A DNA stretch of 64,000 bases from Polymorphobacter multimanifer (lineage in GTDB: Bacteria > Pseudomonadota > Alphaproteobacteria > Sphingomonadales > Sphingomonadaceae). Position 1 is the first letter of the stretch. Each line of letters starts with the position of its first letter. The notes under the pieces were generated by a model, which saw only the letters and a program-made list of their open reading frames with translations, was not told the DNA's origin and did not search any database. Where the stretch lies: the NCBI RefSeq assembly GCF_014205635.1, contig NZ_JACIIV010000012.1, positions 62,001-126,000 on the forward strand, in the 5' to 3' direction. The translations under genes were made by a program, and so were the position numbers. Shown here piece by piece: positions 51,556 to 60,541 of this stretch.

Positions 51556-52311
51556 TCAGGCCTTTCGTTCGGCGTCATCGATGAGAACCATCACATCGGC
51601 GATAAGCTCCACCATTGCTGTCTTCGCGGTTTGGGAATCGCCATCTTCGATCGCTCCCAGCACGGCATAGTGCTGGGAAAGGCTGGCGGTTCGACCCTTG
51701 AAGCGGTTGGTGAAGCGGATCGAGGTGCGCAGCGCCGTGGTCACCACATCCTGGAACTGCGCATAGAACGGGTTTGCCGAGGCACGGAGGACCGCGATGT
51801 GAAAGGCGATGTCGGATTCGAGCGGATCATCGTCCCCGGCTTCGGCGGCGGCCATGCGATCGAACCCGGCGTGGATGGCGGCAATGCGCTCCTGGTTGGC
51901 CGCACGGGCAGCGAGCGCTGCCGCTGCCGGCTCGATGGCGATCCTGAGCTCGGTGAACTGGCGCAGCAGATCGAGCGAGAACTTGCGCTCGAGCAGCCAG
52001 CGCAGGACGTCGGGATCGAACAGGTTCCAGTTGACCGCGGGCTGCACGCTGGTGCCCTTGCGCGGACGTGCCGTGAGCAGACCCTTGGCGGTGAGCATCT
52101 TGACGGCCTCGCGCGTGACCGAGCGGCTGACGGCATATTCCTTTGCCAGATCCGATTCGGTCGGAAAGGGCGCGTCGTCGTAGCGGCCGGTGACAATGGC
52201 CTTGCCGAGTGTGTCGAGCATTCCATAGGTGAGATTGCGGCCGGCCCCCGCCGGCTCAGATCGCGCGCCAGTGCCGTCCAAAATGCCATCCCCCCGGATA
52301 TCGTGATTCAT
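51556..52311 (-). CDS. GntR-family (FadR subfamily) regulator of the sugar cluster
   Basis: 251 residues. The N-terminal winged helix is FPTESDLAKEYAVSRSVTREAVKMLTAKGLLTARPRKGTSVQP. The C-terminal all-helical FCD domain has FTELRIAIEPAAAALAA, with the metal/ligand-binding Asp and His residues in SDIAFHIAVLRAS and LSQHYAVLGAI. DgoR of E. coli, a galactonate-responsive repressor, is of this subfamily. It lies inside the catabolic operon and most likely binds the ATTAT-ATG-ATAAT motif found at several cluster promoters. Confidence 0.88.
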   Translation of the reverse strand: MNHDIRGDGILDGTGARSEPAGAGRNLTYGMLDTLGKAIVTGRYDDAPFPTESDLAKEYAVSRSVTREAVKMLTAKGLLTARPRKGTSVQPAVNWNLFDPDVLRWLLERKFSLDLLRQFTELRIAIEPAAAALAARAANQERIAAIHAGFDRMAAAEAGDDDPLESDIAFHIAVLRASANPFYAQFQDVVTTALRTSIRFTNRFKGRTASLSQHYAVLGAIEDGDSQTAKTAMVELIADVMVLIDDAERKA

Positions 52312-52337
52312 GCCCTGTTATCCGGCATCATGCGCGA

Positions 52338-53273
52338 TCACTCCCCTGCGGTCCATACGAAGGGCTCGACCATGGTGCGGCGGGCGAGGAGAAGCGCGTC
52401 GGCAACGATGCGCAGCGGTTCGACATCGACGTCGCTCTGACCGGCGGCGACCAGCTCGGCGAAGCGGGCATAGATCGACGGGTATTCGGCTCGCGGCTCG
52501 ACGGGGTGCGCAATGCCGTCGACGAACAGGCTGGCGCCGCTGTCCCCGAGCTTGATGTGCCGATTTGTAGTCGTCTCGATCTCGATCGTTCGTTCCTCAT
52601 CGCCCTGATGGCGCCAATCGAACGCGGCCGAAAAATCTTCGCCGGCGAAGGTGAGATCGGCTGCGATCGGCGTCTGCCGGTTGCCGGGCAGCTGCAGATC
52701 GGCGGCGCGCACGATCAGTCGTTCGGGCAGGATCGCGGTGGCGATCGAAAGCGCGTTGATGCCGGGATCGAAGACGCCGAAGCCCCCCGGCTCCCAGATC
52801 CATTCCTGGCCGGAATGCCATTTGCGCACGTCCTCGCGCCAGGTGATGCGGAGGCGACGAACGACCGTGCCGCGGAGCAGCGCCGCGGCGGCCCTGACGG
52901 TGGGGGCGTGCTGCGAATGCCAGCTGGCATGGAGCGGCTGGCCGCATGCGGCGGCGCGTTGCACGAGATCCTCGATCTCGCCCAAGGTTGCGGTCGGGGG
53001 CTTTTCCAGAAGCACGGCAAGGCCCGCATCGAGCGCATCGGCGGCAATGGCGTGGCGGACATCGGGGGGGGTGCAGATGGCGACTGCATCGATCTGGCCG
53101 GGCATGGCGGCGAGCAGCGCGCCGAGATCTGCAAAGCAGGGGACGCCATCGGCGGTCTCGCCACTGCGGCTGGTGACCGCCACCAGCTCGAAATGCGGAT
53201 CGGCTGCAATGGAAGGCACATGCTGATCGCGCGCGATCTTTCCGAAGCCGATGAGAGCGATTCGGATTGTCAT
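52338..53273 (-). CDS. Gfo/Idh/MocA sugar 1-dehydrogenase (D-galactose/L-arabinose type)
   Basis: 311 residues. The Rossmann motif is RIALIGFGKIARDQHVPSI. The catalytic Lys is in LLEKPPTATLGEIEDL. WEPGGFGVFDPGINALSIA has the His/Asp-region pattern of bacterial galactose and arabinose 1-dehydrogenases. It oxidises the free sugar to its lactone with NAD(P)+. It lies between dgoK and gntR in the same direction. It is cytoplasmic and distinct from the Tat-exported homologue at 19.9 kb. Confidence 0.85.
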   Translation of the reverse strand: MTIRIALIGFGKIARDQHVPSIAADPHFELVAVTSRSGETADGVPCFADLGALLAAMPGQIDAVAICTPPDVRHAIAADALDAGLAVLLEKPPTATLGEIEDLVQRAAACGQPLHASWHSQHAPTVRAAAALLRGTVVRRLRITWREDVRKWHSGQEWIWEPGGFGVFDPGINALSIATAILPERLIVRAADLQLPGNRQTPIAADLTFAGEDFSAAFDWRHQGDEERTIEIETTTNRHIKLGDSGASLFVDGIAHPVEPRAEYPSIYARFAELVAAGQSDVDVEPLRIVADALLLARRTMVEPFVWTAGE

Positions 53274-53298
53274 GCGCAGTTCCCGTGCACCGCGTTGA

Positions 53299-54201
53299 TC
53301 ACAGCGTTTCCACCAGCTGGTGCATGCCGGCGAGAAAGGCTTGCGCTCCATCGACCATCGATGTTTCGCGACCGGCGCGGGCGATGGCAGCGGCATAAAG
53401 CGCGCAAAGATCGGGCCGGCCGATGAGTGTCACGTGTCGCGCATCGCCCAGGGTCAGGCCGACGCGGACATCGCAGCCGATGAGCAGGCCGCTGGCGTAG
53501 GACGCGCCCTCGCCGCTGCGCTTTTCCTCGCCGAGCAGGTGACGGGCGCGGATGCGGAACAGGCCGGAGAGGACATCGCCTCCGGCAAGAGCCTCGTCGA
53601 CGCCGGCATGAAAGGCTTCGCCGGCAGTGACGTCCGCCTCGAGCTGGGCGGCGAGAATGCTGTGGCGGCTGAGGAGGGCGAAGAGCTCGCCGGTCATCAT
53701 GGTGCGGAACATGGTGATCTGCCGCTGCGCGATCCGGATCCATTTGGCGTGGGTGCCGGGGTGGCAGACGAGGCCATCGGGCGCCATCAGGCCGGCGGCA
53801 ATGGCGCCGAAGACCTGCACCTCCTCGCCGCGCATGACATCGGCGCCTGCGGCGCCCTGCTGGCTGATACCCTGCTGGCTGATTCCGGGGACGATCCCGG
53901 TCCGACCAGATTCGATCCACAGGATGTTTTTGGCGACGGTCTCCATCCCGGCGGGAGCGGAGGCATAGGGTGCTTCGCGCCAGCCACGGTTCGAGCCGAC
54001 CATGCCGCCGAGCAACATGGGGAGATCGCCGAGGCGAGTGCGTACCTCTGCTGCGGCTTGCTCGAAGCGCCCGGGTGGAACGGCCATGATGCCGATATCG
54101 TCATCGAACTGAGCGACGATTTGCCCATCGGGCGCGACATGCCAGGCGCGGCGGTTGGTCGTGCCCCAATCCACTGCGATATAGCCGTCGCGCCAATGCA
54201 T
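53299..54201 (-). CDS. dgoK: 2-keto-3-deoxygalactonate kinase
   Basis: 300 residues. The DgoK pattern is clear: YIAVDWGTTNRRAW at the N-terminus (phosphate loop), VPPGRFEQAAAEVRTRLGDLPMLLGGMVGSNRGWREAPY, and HPGTHAKWIRI. It phosphorylates 2-keto-3-deoxy-D-galactonate to KDPGal. GGAGG precedes the ATG at 54201. An in-frame 15-bp tandem duplication (53855-53884) repeats QQGIS in a loop. It heads the minus-strand operon dgoK-dehydrogenase-gntR-lactonase-GH1, divergent from dgoD. Confidence 0.92.
   Translation of the reverse strand: MHWRDGYIAVDWGTTNRRAWHVAPDGQIVAQFDDDIGIMAVPPGRFEQAAAEVRTRLGDLPMLLGGMVGSNRGWREAPYASAPAGMETVAKNILWIESGRTGIVPGISQQGISQQGAAGADVMRGEEVQVFGAIAAGLMAPDGLVCHPGTHAKWIRIAQRQITMFRTMMTGELFALLSRHSILAAQLEADVTAGEAFHAGVDEALAGGDVLSGLFRIRARHLLGEEKRSGEGASYASGLLIGCDVRVGLTLGDARHVTLIGRPDLCALYAAAIARAGRETSMVDGAQAFLAGMHQLVETL
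53855..53884. repeat. 15-bp tandem duplication inside dgoK
   Basis: CCCTGCTGGCTGATA (53855-53869) is followed at once by CCCTGCTGGCTGATT (53870-53884), identical in 14 of 15 bases. It keeps the frame and duplicates five residues (QQGIS). It looks like a recent slippage event. Confidence 0.85.
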
Positions 54202-54274
54202 TTTCGAGATCCTCCGTTCGGGCTGCCGTTTGATCTGGCGAGCGGTTTGTCGCAATAGCGCTTGCTGCCGCAGA

Positions 54275-54287
54275 TTTATCATATAAT
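54275..54287. promoter_or_regulatory. Candidate GntR operator in the dgoK/dgoD divergent promoter
   Basis: Plus strand TTTAT-CAT-ATAAT, the reverse complement of ATTAT-ATG-ATAAA. It shares the 14-base string TTATCATATAATTG (54276-54289) exactly with the galM promoter site. It lies 38 bases before dgoD and 74 bases before dgoK, so one dimer could control both. Confidence 0.65.
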
Positions 54288-54324
54288 TGTCGTTGGGGCC
54301 TGCGCCAGCGATAAAGTGCCCAAG

Positions 54325-55461
54325 ATGAAGATTGCCCGTATCGAGACTTTCTTTGTGCCGCCAAGGTGGCTGTTCGTCCGGGTCGAGACCGGCGATGGTG
54401 CAATCGGCTGGGGGGAAGCCAGCCTGGAGGGCCATGCGGAAGCGGTGGACGGCGCGTTTGCAGCACTGCGCGATCGCTTCATCGGTGCCGACCCGCGGCG
54501 GATCGAGGACATATGGCAGATCGCCTATCGCGGCGGCTTCTATCGTGGCGGGCCTGTGCTGATGTCGGCACTCTCGGGGCTGGACCAGGCGCTCTGGGAT
54601 CTGAAGGGCCGGCTTCATGGCCTGGCGGTGCATGAGATGTTCGGCGGCAAGGTGCGCGAGCGGGTTCGCGCCTACGCCTGGATCGGCGGCGACCGGCCCG
54701 ATGATGTGGCCGAGGCCGCAGCGGCGCGCAAGGCGCAGGGCTTTTCGGCGGTGAAGATGAACGCCACAGGCGAGATGGACTATCTGTCGCCGCCCAGAGT
54801 CGATGAGGTGATTGCGCGGGTGCGTGCGGCGCAGGCGGAAGGCGTCGATGTCGGGCTCGATTTTCATGGGCGGCTGCACCGGGCGACGGCCAAGCAGATC
54901 GCCAAGGCGCTCGAGCCTCTCGGCCTGATGTTCATCGAGGAGCCGCTGCTGTCGGAGAATGCGGAAGGGCTGGTGCAACTGGCGAGCCATGTCACGACCC
55001 CGATCGCGATGGGTGAGCGGCTTTATTCACGCTGGGACTTCAAGGCGATCCTTGCGAGCGGTGCTGTCGACATCATCCAGCCCGACCTCAGCCATGCCGG
55101 CGGGATCAGCGAGTGCCGGCGGATCGCCGCGATGGCGGAGAGCCATGATGTCGCTGTCGCGCCGCATTGTCCGCTGGGACCGCTGGCGCTCGCGGCCTGC
55201 CTGCAACTGGCGGGCTGCACGCCGAATGTGGTGCTGCAGGAGATGTCGCTCGGCATCCACTACAACGAGGGGCATGATCTCTACAGCTTCGTGAAGGATG
55301 CAGGTCCGTTGACGCCGGTCGATGGGCACCTTGCCATTCCCGAAGGCCCGGGGCTGGGGATCGAGATCGACGAGGACAAGGTGCGGCTGGCCGACAAGGA
55401 CCGTCACCGCTGGAGAAACCCGATCTGGCGCCATGCAGATGGCAGTTTTGCCGAGTGGTGA
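54325..55461 (+). CDS. dgoD: D-galactonate dehydratase
   Basis: 378 residues of the enolase superfamily, mandelate-racemase branch. Mg ligands are Asp179 in GLDFHGRL, Glu205 in MFIEEPLL and Glu231 in AMGERLYSR. Catalytic His181 follows the first Asp, and His281 is in APHCPLGPLALAA. The match to DgoD is close in length and motifs. It converts D-galactonate to 2-keto-3-deoxygalactonate, the substrate of DgoK encoded divergently. ATG 54325 is preceded by a weak ribosome site. Confidence 0.93.
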   Translation: MKIARIETFFVPPRWLFVRVETGDGAIGWGEASLEGHAEAVDGAFAALRDRFIGADPRRIEDIWQIAYRGGFYRGGPVLMSALSGLDQALWDLKGRLHGLAVHEMFGGKVRERVRAYAWIGGDRPDDVAEAAAARKAQGFSAVKMNATGEMDYLSPPRVDEVIARVRAAQAEGVDVGLDFHGRLHRATAKQIAKALEPLGLMFIEEPLLSENAEGLVQLASHVTTPIAMGERLYSRWDFKAILASGAVDIIQPDLSHAGGISECRRIAAMAESHDVAVAPHCPLGPLALAACLQLAGCTPNVVLQEMSLGIHYNEGHDLYSFVKDAGPLTPVDGHLAIPEGPGLGIEIDEDKVRLADKDRHRWRNPIWRHADGSFAEW

Positions 55462-55484
55462 ACGCTCGTGATGCACGAAACACA

Positions 55485-55497
55485 TTAATATGATAAA
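55485..55497. promoter_or_regulatory. Candidate GntR operator upstream of the TonB receptor
   Basis: TTAAT-ATG-ATAAA matches the cluster motif in the centre and right arm. It lies 84 bases before the TonB receptor start and 24 bases after the dgoD stop. Confidence 0.5.
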
Positions 55498-55580
55498 TAC
55501 CTTTTCCTCTCGGGAGCCTTCGGGTATGAACGCGTGTTGAACAAAGCCGGCTAACGGCGTTCGCACCTGGGGAGGTGATC

Positions 55581-58274
55581 ATGCAGTTCGAAATGATAAT
55601 GCGGTCGTCTGTGTCCTTGGCCGCATTGGCAATGTGCCCTGCGATCGTGCATGCACAGGAGGTGGGGCCGACCACTGCCGGCCAGCAGGGCACTGCCGCG
55701 CCGCAGGGCGCTGTGGCGGCAGACGCTGCAGACGACGAGACGATCCTCGTCACCGGCTTGCGCAGTTCGTTCGAGTCCATCCGCAATATCCGGCGCAATG
55801 CCCCGCAGGTGATTGACGCGATTGTCGCCGAGGATATCGGCAAGCTTTCGGACCTCAATACTGCCCAGACTGCGGCGCGCATTCCGGGTGTGCAGGTGTA
55901 TCGGCAAGGAGGCGAGGCACAGAATGTGGTGGTGCGCGGCCTGCCGAACTTCACCACCACCTACAACCGCCGGGAAATCTTCACGGCCGAGACGCGCTCC
56001 GTGGCGCTGCAGGATTTTCCATCCGCGAACGTGGCGGCGCTCGAAGTGTTCAAGACGTCGAGCGCTGATCTGGTCGAGCCCGGGCTCGCCGGACTGGTCA
56101 ATGTGCGGTCGCGGATGCCGTTCGATTTTCGCGATGGGCAGATCGCCGGGTCGGTCTGGGGGCTCTATACCCGGCAGGGCGACAGGCTTTCGCCGAACTT
56201 CAACGTGTTGGCGACGAAGCGCTGGGACGTGGGTGACGGCGAGTTCGGCATCCTGGTGAACGCCTCGCGCACCGAGATGCAGTATCTCGATGCCGAGATT
56301 TCCAACACCGATTTCCTGCAGACCTTCCGCAACGAGAATGGCCAGATCATCGCGGATGGCGGCGCCGGGACCGCGGCGCGCTTTCCCGACATCCAGCGAA
56401 TGTTCTACCGCTCGGGCAATCGGGTGCGACCATCGATCAACGGCGCCATCCAGTACAAGCCGAACCCGGACGTGGAATTCTATCTCGATGGCCTTTGGCA
56501 GGGTTTTCGAAACAAGGTGGATGACCGGCTGCTCGCTGCAGAATTGTTCAACGGGGCGCAGGCTTCGAGCCTGACGTTTCGGGAGGGCACGAACATCGTG
56601 AACAGCGGGACGGTCAATGCGCCGCCCGGCTCGCTGTTTTCGTTCCAGGGCGGCACGCTGAACGAAACCGACACCTTCCAGTTCGCCGGCGGCGCCCGCA
56701 TCAAGCTGGAGCAGCTCGACATCAACATCGATGTGGCGCGAACCCGGTCGACGTTTCGCGGATCGACCGAGTCGGTCGACCGCCGATGGATCGGCGCGCC
56801 GACGATCCGGTTCGACACCGCGACGCCGCGGTTCGACATCGACCGCATCGATTTTCTCGACCCCGCCGCGCAGTCCTTTGACGGCTTGTTCGAGGAAAAC
56901 CAGCGGTCGACCGGCGGCGACTGGCAGTTTCGTGGCGACCTCCAGTATAATTTCGACAGTCCGTTCATCAAGAACATTGCGGTGGGCGCGCGCTATACCG
57001 ACCGCAAGGCTGACCGCCGGTACAGCAACCGCTTCGGGCAAGCGTCAGCGCCGGTGAACGCCGCAGCGCTTCCGCTCGAGTTCCGGGTGTTCGATGGGGT
57101 GAATCTGGGCGGCACGACGGTATGGGCCGCACCGACATATGAGAGCATTCGCGAGAACCTTGTTCCACTGCGACGGCTGGTCGGGTTCAGCGATGAACCG
57201 GTCAACGCAGCGCTTCTTTACACGGCGACCGAAAAGAACCTGGCGGGCTATGGGCAAATCACGCTTGGGAACGAGGATCTCGAAGCCATAGCCGGCGTGC
57301 GCGTGACTCGCGTCAGGACCAGGGTTGCCGGCCCGCAACCGACGGGAATTGCTGACATCGATGATGGCAGCAGCAACACGTCGGTGTTGCCCAATGCCAG
57401 CTTCCGGGCCCGGCTCAGCGAGGTGGTGCAGCTGCGCGGAGCGGTCTCGAAGACGCGTACGCTGCCGACTTATGCCGATCTCAATCCGGCGCTGGTGATC
57501 GGTGCGCCGCCGCCGGGGGGCATCGGCACGCCGAGCGCGCCTTTCCAGGCCTTTGGCGGCAACCCGTTCCTGACGCCGTTCACCTCTTGGAATTTCGACG
57601 CGGCGGCCGAGATCTATTTCTCCCCGACCGGCTTTGTGTCGCTGACCGGCTTTCATCGGCGGATCGACGGGTTCATCCAGCAGGATAGTTTCCGCGTCGA
57701 GGATCCGACACTGGGGACGGTGCAGATCTCCGGCCCGGTGAACACCGGCGAAGGGCGCATCTATGGCGTCGAGCTGCAGGGGCAGGCGTTTGCCGATTTC
57801 GAGACCCTGCCGGACTGGGCGCGGGGCTTCGGGCTTCAGGTCAATGTGACGTATCTGGATGCCAAGACCGAGCAGCCTGACGGGCAGGGTGGCCTGACCT
57901 TCCAGCCGATCACCGACCAGTTCAACGGTGTGTCGCGGTGGAACTACAATCTAGTCGGCATTTATGAACGCTACGGCTTTTCCACGCGACTCACATACAA
58001 TAATCGCTCGCGCTTCCGTGCGACACAGCAGTTTCGCGGGGATGATATCTATACCGAGACTGCACGTCCGGCAGGCCGGCTCGACCTTTCGATGAGCTAT
58101 GACCTGAACGAGCGGTTTGCTTTGTTCGGGGACTGGACCAACATCACCCAGGAAGCGTTCAGGCAGGATTTCACTTCGGCCCGCAACGGGGCGCCGCCGG
58201 CGGATTTCATCAAATATCTGCGGTATGACGAGAGCACGATCTCGGTGGGACTGCGCTTCCGCTTCGGCGGCTAG
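55581..58274 (+). CDS. TonB-dependent receptor, carbohydrate type
   Basis: 897 residues. A signal peptide ends near VHAQ. The TonB box is DETILVTGLR. The plug begins IRRNAPQVIDAIVAEDIGKLSDLNTAQTAARIPGVQVYRQGGEAQNVVVRGLPN, the form common in oligosaccharide receptors of Sphingomonadales and Caulobacterales. A 22-strand barrel ends in RFRFGG with the outer-membrane Phe. It should import galactose- or arabinose-containing oligosaccharides. GGGGAGG lies 5 bases before the ATG. Confidence 0.93.
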   Translation: MQFEMIMRSSVSLAALAMCPAIVHAQEVGPTTAGQQGTAAPQGAVAADAADDETILVTGLRSSFESIRNIRRNAPQVIDAIVAEDIGKLSDLNTAQTAARIPGVQVYRQGGEAQNVVVRGLPNFTTTYNRREIFTAETRSVALQDFPSANVAALEVFKTSSADLVEPGLAGLVNVRSRMPFDFRDGQIAGSVWGLYTRQGDRLSPNFNVLATKRWDVGDGEFGILVNASRTEMQYLDAEISNTDFLQTFRNENGQIIADGGAGTAARFPDIQRMFYRSGNRVRPSINGAIQYKPNPDVEFYLDGLWQGFRNKVDDRLLAAELFNGAQASSLTFREGTNIVNSGTVNAPPGSLFSFQGGTLNETDTFQFAGGARIKLEQLDINIDVARTRSTFRGSTESVDRRWIGAPTIRFDTATPRFDIDRIDFLDPAAQSFDGLFEENQRSTGGDWQFRGDLQYNFDSPFIKNIAVGARYTDRKADRRYSNRFGQASAPVNAAALPLEFRVFDGVNLGGTTVWAAPTYESIRENLVPLRRLVGFSDEPVNAALLYTATEKNLAGYGQITLGNEDLEAIAGVRVTRVRTRVAGPQPTGIADIDDGSSNTSVLPNASFRARLSEVVQLRGAVSKTRTLPTYADLNPALVIGAPPPGGIGTPSAPFQAFGGNPFLTPFTSWNFDAAAEIYFSPTGFVSLTGFHRRIDGFIQQDSFRVEDPTLGTVQISGPVNTGEGRIYGVELQGQAFADFETLPDWARGFGLQVNVTYLDAKTEQPDGQGGLTFQPITDQFNGVSRWNYNLVGIYERYGFSTRLTYNNRSRFRATQQFRGDDIYTETARPAGRLDLSMSYDLNERFALFGDWTNITQEAFRQDFTSARNGAPPADFIKYLRYDESTISVGLRFRFGG

Positions 58275-58279
58275 AGCGA

Positions 58280-59329
58280 CTATAATTTTTGGTTCCGGGG
58301 CCGCAGGCTCTGGCCGAGGACGGGTTCGCCATCCTGCCAGAGCAGCGGCGCCACATACATCTGCCGGCCGGAATGGGCGTTGCGGCAGCCGGGCCGCGCG
58401 GCATGTGCGTGGAAGACCATGTACTGGCGCCCGCCCGCCTCGAAGATGGCCTGGTGGCCAGGGCCGCTCAGGCACCCTGCCTGCCGGTTGTTGACGCTTT
58501 GCAGCAGCGGGTTGCCCGGAGCCTCGGTGCACGGGCCCATCGGGGTATCGCAGCGGGCATGGCCGATGGCATAGGGGGATAGTCGCTGGTGCTTCTCCCA
58601 GCCGAAATGGTTGGCCGAGTAGAAGAGGATATAGCTGTCGCCTTGCCGGACCATGGTGGGCGCCTCGATCACATGCGCTTCCCACGGCTTGTCGTTGCGC
58701 AGCAGCAGCTCCTGCTCGCCGACCAGCTGCAAGCCATCGGGAGTGAGTCGCTGAACCATGATCTCGGTCGGCTTGCCCACCGCGTTGGCATCGGGCTTGA
58801 AGTAGAGATACAATTGTCCGTCGGCATCCTGGAAAGGGTTGGCGTCGATGGTGCCGCCGAGCTCGCGCTGGCAGAGCAGCGGTTCGTCCGCTTCGGACAC
58901 GAACGGACCACGCGGGTTGTTGCTGTGGGCGACGCCGGTGCATTGCCGCTGGCTCGTCCGTTCGCGCGCGGTGAAATACATCAGGTAACGGCCACCCAGT
59001 TGCATGACCTCGGGCGCCCAGGTCCAGCCCTGCTGCGCCCAGCGCGGCAGCTCCGGCATCGCATCGTGGAGCTTGCCGTCCCGGCGAAGCGGCGCCCAAC
59101 TCACCAGGTCGTCGGACACGGCCATCTGCACGTTCGCCTGCAGCCGCTCGGCATTGGTCGCATAGGCCAGGAAGCGGCCGTTATGAGGCAGGATGAAGGG
59201 ATCGGGAAAGTTTGCCGCATAGACCGGCACGAACGCCGGGGAGGGTGAATCGAGATCGGGGGCCGCGCATCCGGTCGCCGATATCGCCAGCATCAGTGTG
59301 GAAAGCATTCTGATTGCAGGTATTCGCAC
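58280..59329 (-). CDS. GH43 lipoprotein (arabinanase/arabinosidase-like)
   Basis: 349 residues. GTG start with AGGGAG upstream. A lipoprotein signal ends at Cys21 (AISATGC). GH43 residues: base Asp43 in NFPDPFILP, Asp162 in GGTIDANPF and acid Glu222 in VIEAPTMV; WAPEVMQ is also present. Membrane anchoring suggests it trims oligosaccharides after TonB import. It is convergent with the receptor gene (6 bases) and divergent from galM. Confidence 0.88.
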   Translation of the reverse strand: MRIPAIRMLSTLMLAISATGCAAPDLDSPSPAFVPVYAANFPDPFILPHNGRFLAYATNAERLQANVQMAVSDDLVSWAPLRRDGKLHDAMPELPRWAQQGWTWAPEVMQLGGRYLMYFTARERTSQRQCTGVAHSNNPRGPFVSEADEPLLCQRELGGTIDANPFQDADGQLYLYFKPDANAVGKPTEIMVQRLTPDGLQLVGEQELLLRNDKPWEAHVIEAPTMVRQGDSYILFYSANHFGWEKHQRLSPYAIGHARCDTPMGPCTEAPGNPLLQSVNNRQAGCLSGPGHQAIFEAGGRQYMVFHAHAARPGCRNAHSGRQMYVAPLLWQDGEPVLGQSLRPRNQKL

Positions 59330-59394
59330 TTTCGCTCCCTGTGCTGGCGCAGACGGACGACGCAGGCGCCGCTTTCGGGTTGTGGCATTACGAT

Positions 59395-59407
59395 ATTATC
59401 ATATAAT
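59395..59407. promoter_or_regulatory. Best copy of the candidate GntR operator (GH43/galM divergent promoter)
   Basis: Plus strand ATTAT-CAT-ATAAT has perfect 5-base inverted arms around a 3-base centre. It shares TTATCATATAATTG exactly with the dgoK/dgoD site. It lies 27 bases before galM and 66 bases before the GH43 lipoprotein gene. Confidence 0.7.
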
Positions 59408-59433
59408 TGGCCATGGCATGAAAGGGTGTTGGC

Positions 59434-60540
59434 GTGACAGGCAGACGAGAAGGTGACCTGTCTGGCGCGGACGTGATCCGCGCGCCGTTCGGTCGGCTGC
59501 CCGATGGCCGCATGGTCGAAGCGATCACGCTTGTGAACGGCGCTGGCATGCAGGCGACGATGATCAGCCTCGGTGCGGCGGTGCAGTCGGTCCTTGTCCC
59601 TGGTCGCGATGGCGTGATGGCCGATGTGGCGCTTGGGCATGCCGACCTCCGACCGTATCTCGACCAGCCGCAGTTCCTTGGCGCCACGGTCGGCCGCGTC
59701 GCAAATCGCATCGCCAGCGGTCGTTTCACGCTCGATGGCGTGTTGTACCAGGTGCCGGTCAATGATGGCCCCAATGCGCTGCACGGCGGCCCATCCGGAT
59801 TCGACAAGGCCAATTGGGAGGTCCTGGAGATCACCCGCGACCCGGTTGGCGTGACGTTCGGCCTGACCAGTCCCGACGGTGACCAGGGGTTTCCGGGCGC
59901 CTTGCAAGTGACTGCGACCTACACGCTGACCGAGGCCAATGCGCTCTGCGTCGATTATCGCGCCGAGACGGATGCGCCGACACTCGTCAACATCACCAAC
60001 CACAGCTACTGGAACCTCGCCGGCGAAGGTGCGGCGGGCGGTGCCATGGATCAGCTGCTGACCATCCAGGCCGAGCATTTCCTGCCGACGGATGCCGGTG
60101 CGATTCCGACCGGCGAGATACGGCCGGTTGCGGGGACGGCGTTCGATTTTCGGACGCCTGTTCGTATCTGCGAGCGTGTGCGCGATGCACGCGACGAGCA
60201 GATCCGCATCGGGCGGGGCTATGATCACAACTGGGTCGTTGCGCCCCGGCCGGCGCTCGAAGTGCAGCGGGTCGCGCGGGTCGAGCATCCGGGCAGCGGG
60301 CGCGTGCTGGAGCTATTGTCCAACCAGCCAGGCCTGCAATTCTATTCGGGCAATTTTCTCGATGCGACGAGCATGGGCAAGGCCGGCTGTTTGTATCGCA
60401 TGGGGGATGCGATCGTGCTGGAGCCGCAGCAATTCCCCGACACGCTCAACCGGCCGGCGTTCGGCTCGCTCCGGCTCGATCCAGGAGAAACCTATCACAA
60501 CCGCATGGTCTTTCGGTTCAGCGTCGCGGCCACACGCTGA
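59434..60540 (+). CDS. galM: Aldose 1-epimerase (mutarotase)
   Basis: 368 residues. Substrate and catalytic residues: VGRVANRIASGRF, NALHGGPSGFDKANWEV, the first catalytic His in TNHSYWNL, YDHNWV, and the base Glu in VLEPQQFPDTLNRP. It equilibrates alpha and beta anomers of galactose or arabinose before the 1-dehydrogenase. GTG start at 59434 with AAGGGTG upstream. It is followed one base later by the GH43 lipoprotein gene. Confidence 0.92.
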   Translation: MTGRREGDLSGADVIRAPFGRLPDGRMVEAITLVNGAGMQATMISLGAAVQSVLVPGRDGVMADVALGHADLRPYLDQPQFLGATVGRVANRIASGRFTLDGVLYQVPVNDGPNALHGGPSGFDKANWEVLEITRDPVGVTFGLTSPDGDQGFPGALQVTATYTLTEANALCVDYRAETDAPTLVNITNHSYWNLAGEGAAGGAMDQLLTIQAEHFLPTDAGAIPTGEIRPVAGTAFDFRTPVRICERVRDARDEQIRIGRGYDHNWVVAPRPALEVQRVARVEHPGSGRVLELLSNQPGLQFYSGNFLDATSMGKAGCLYRMGDAIVLEPQQFPDTLNRPAFGSLRLDPGETYHNRMVFRFSVAATR

Positions 60541-60541
60541 C

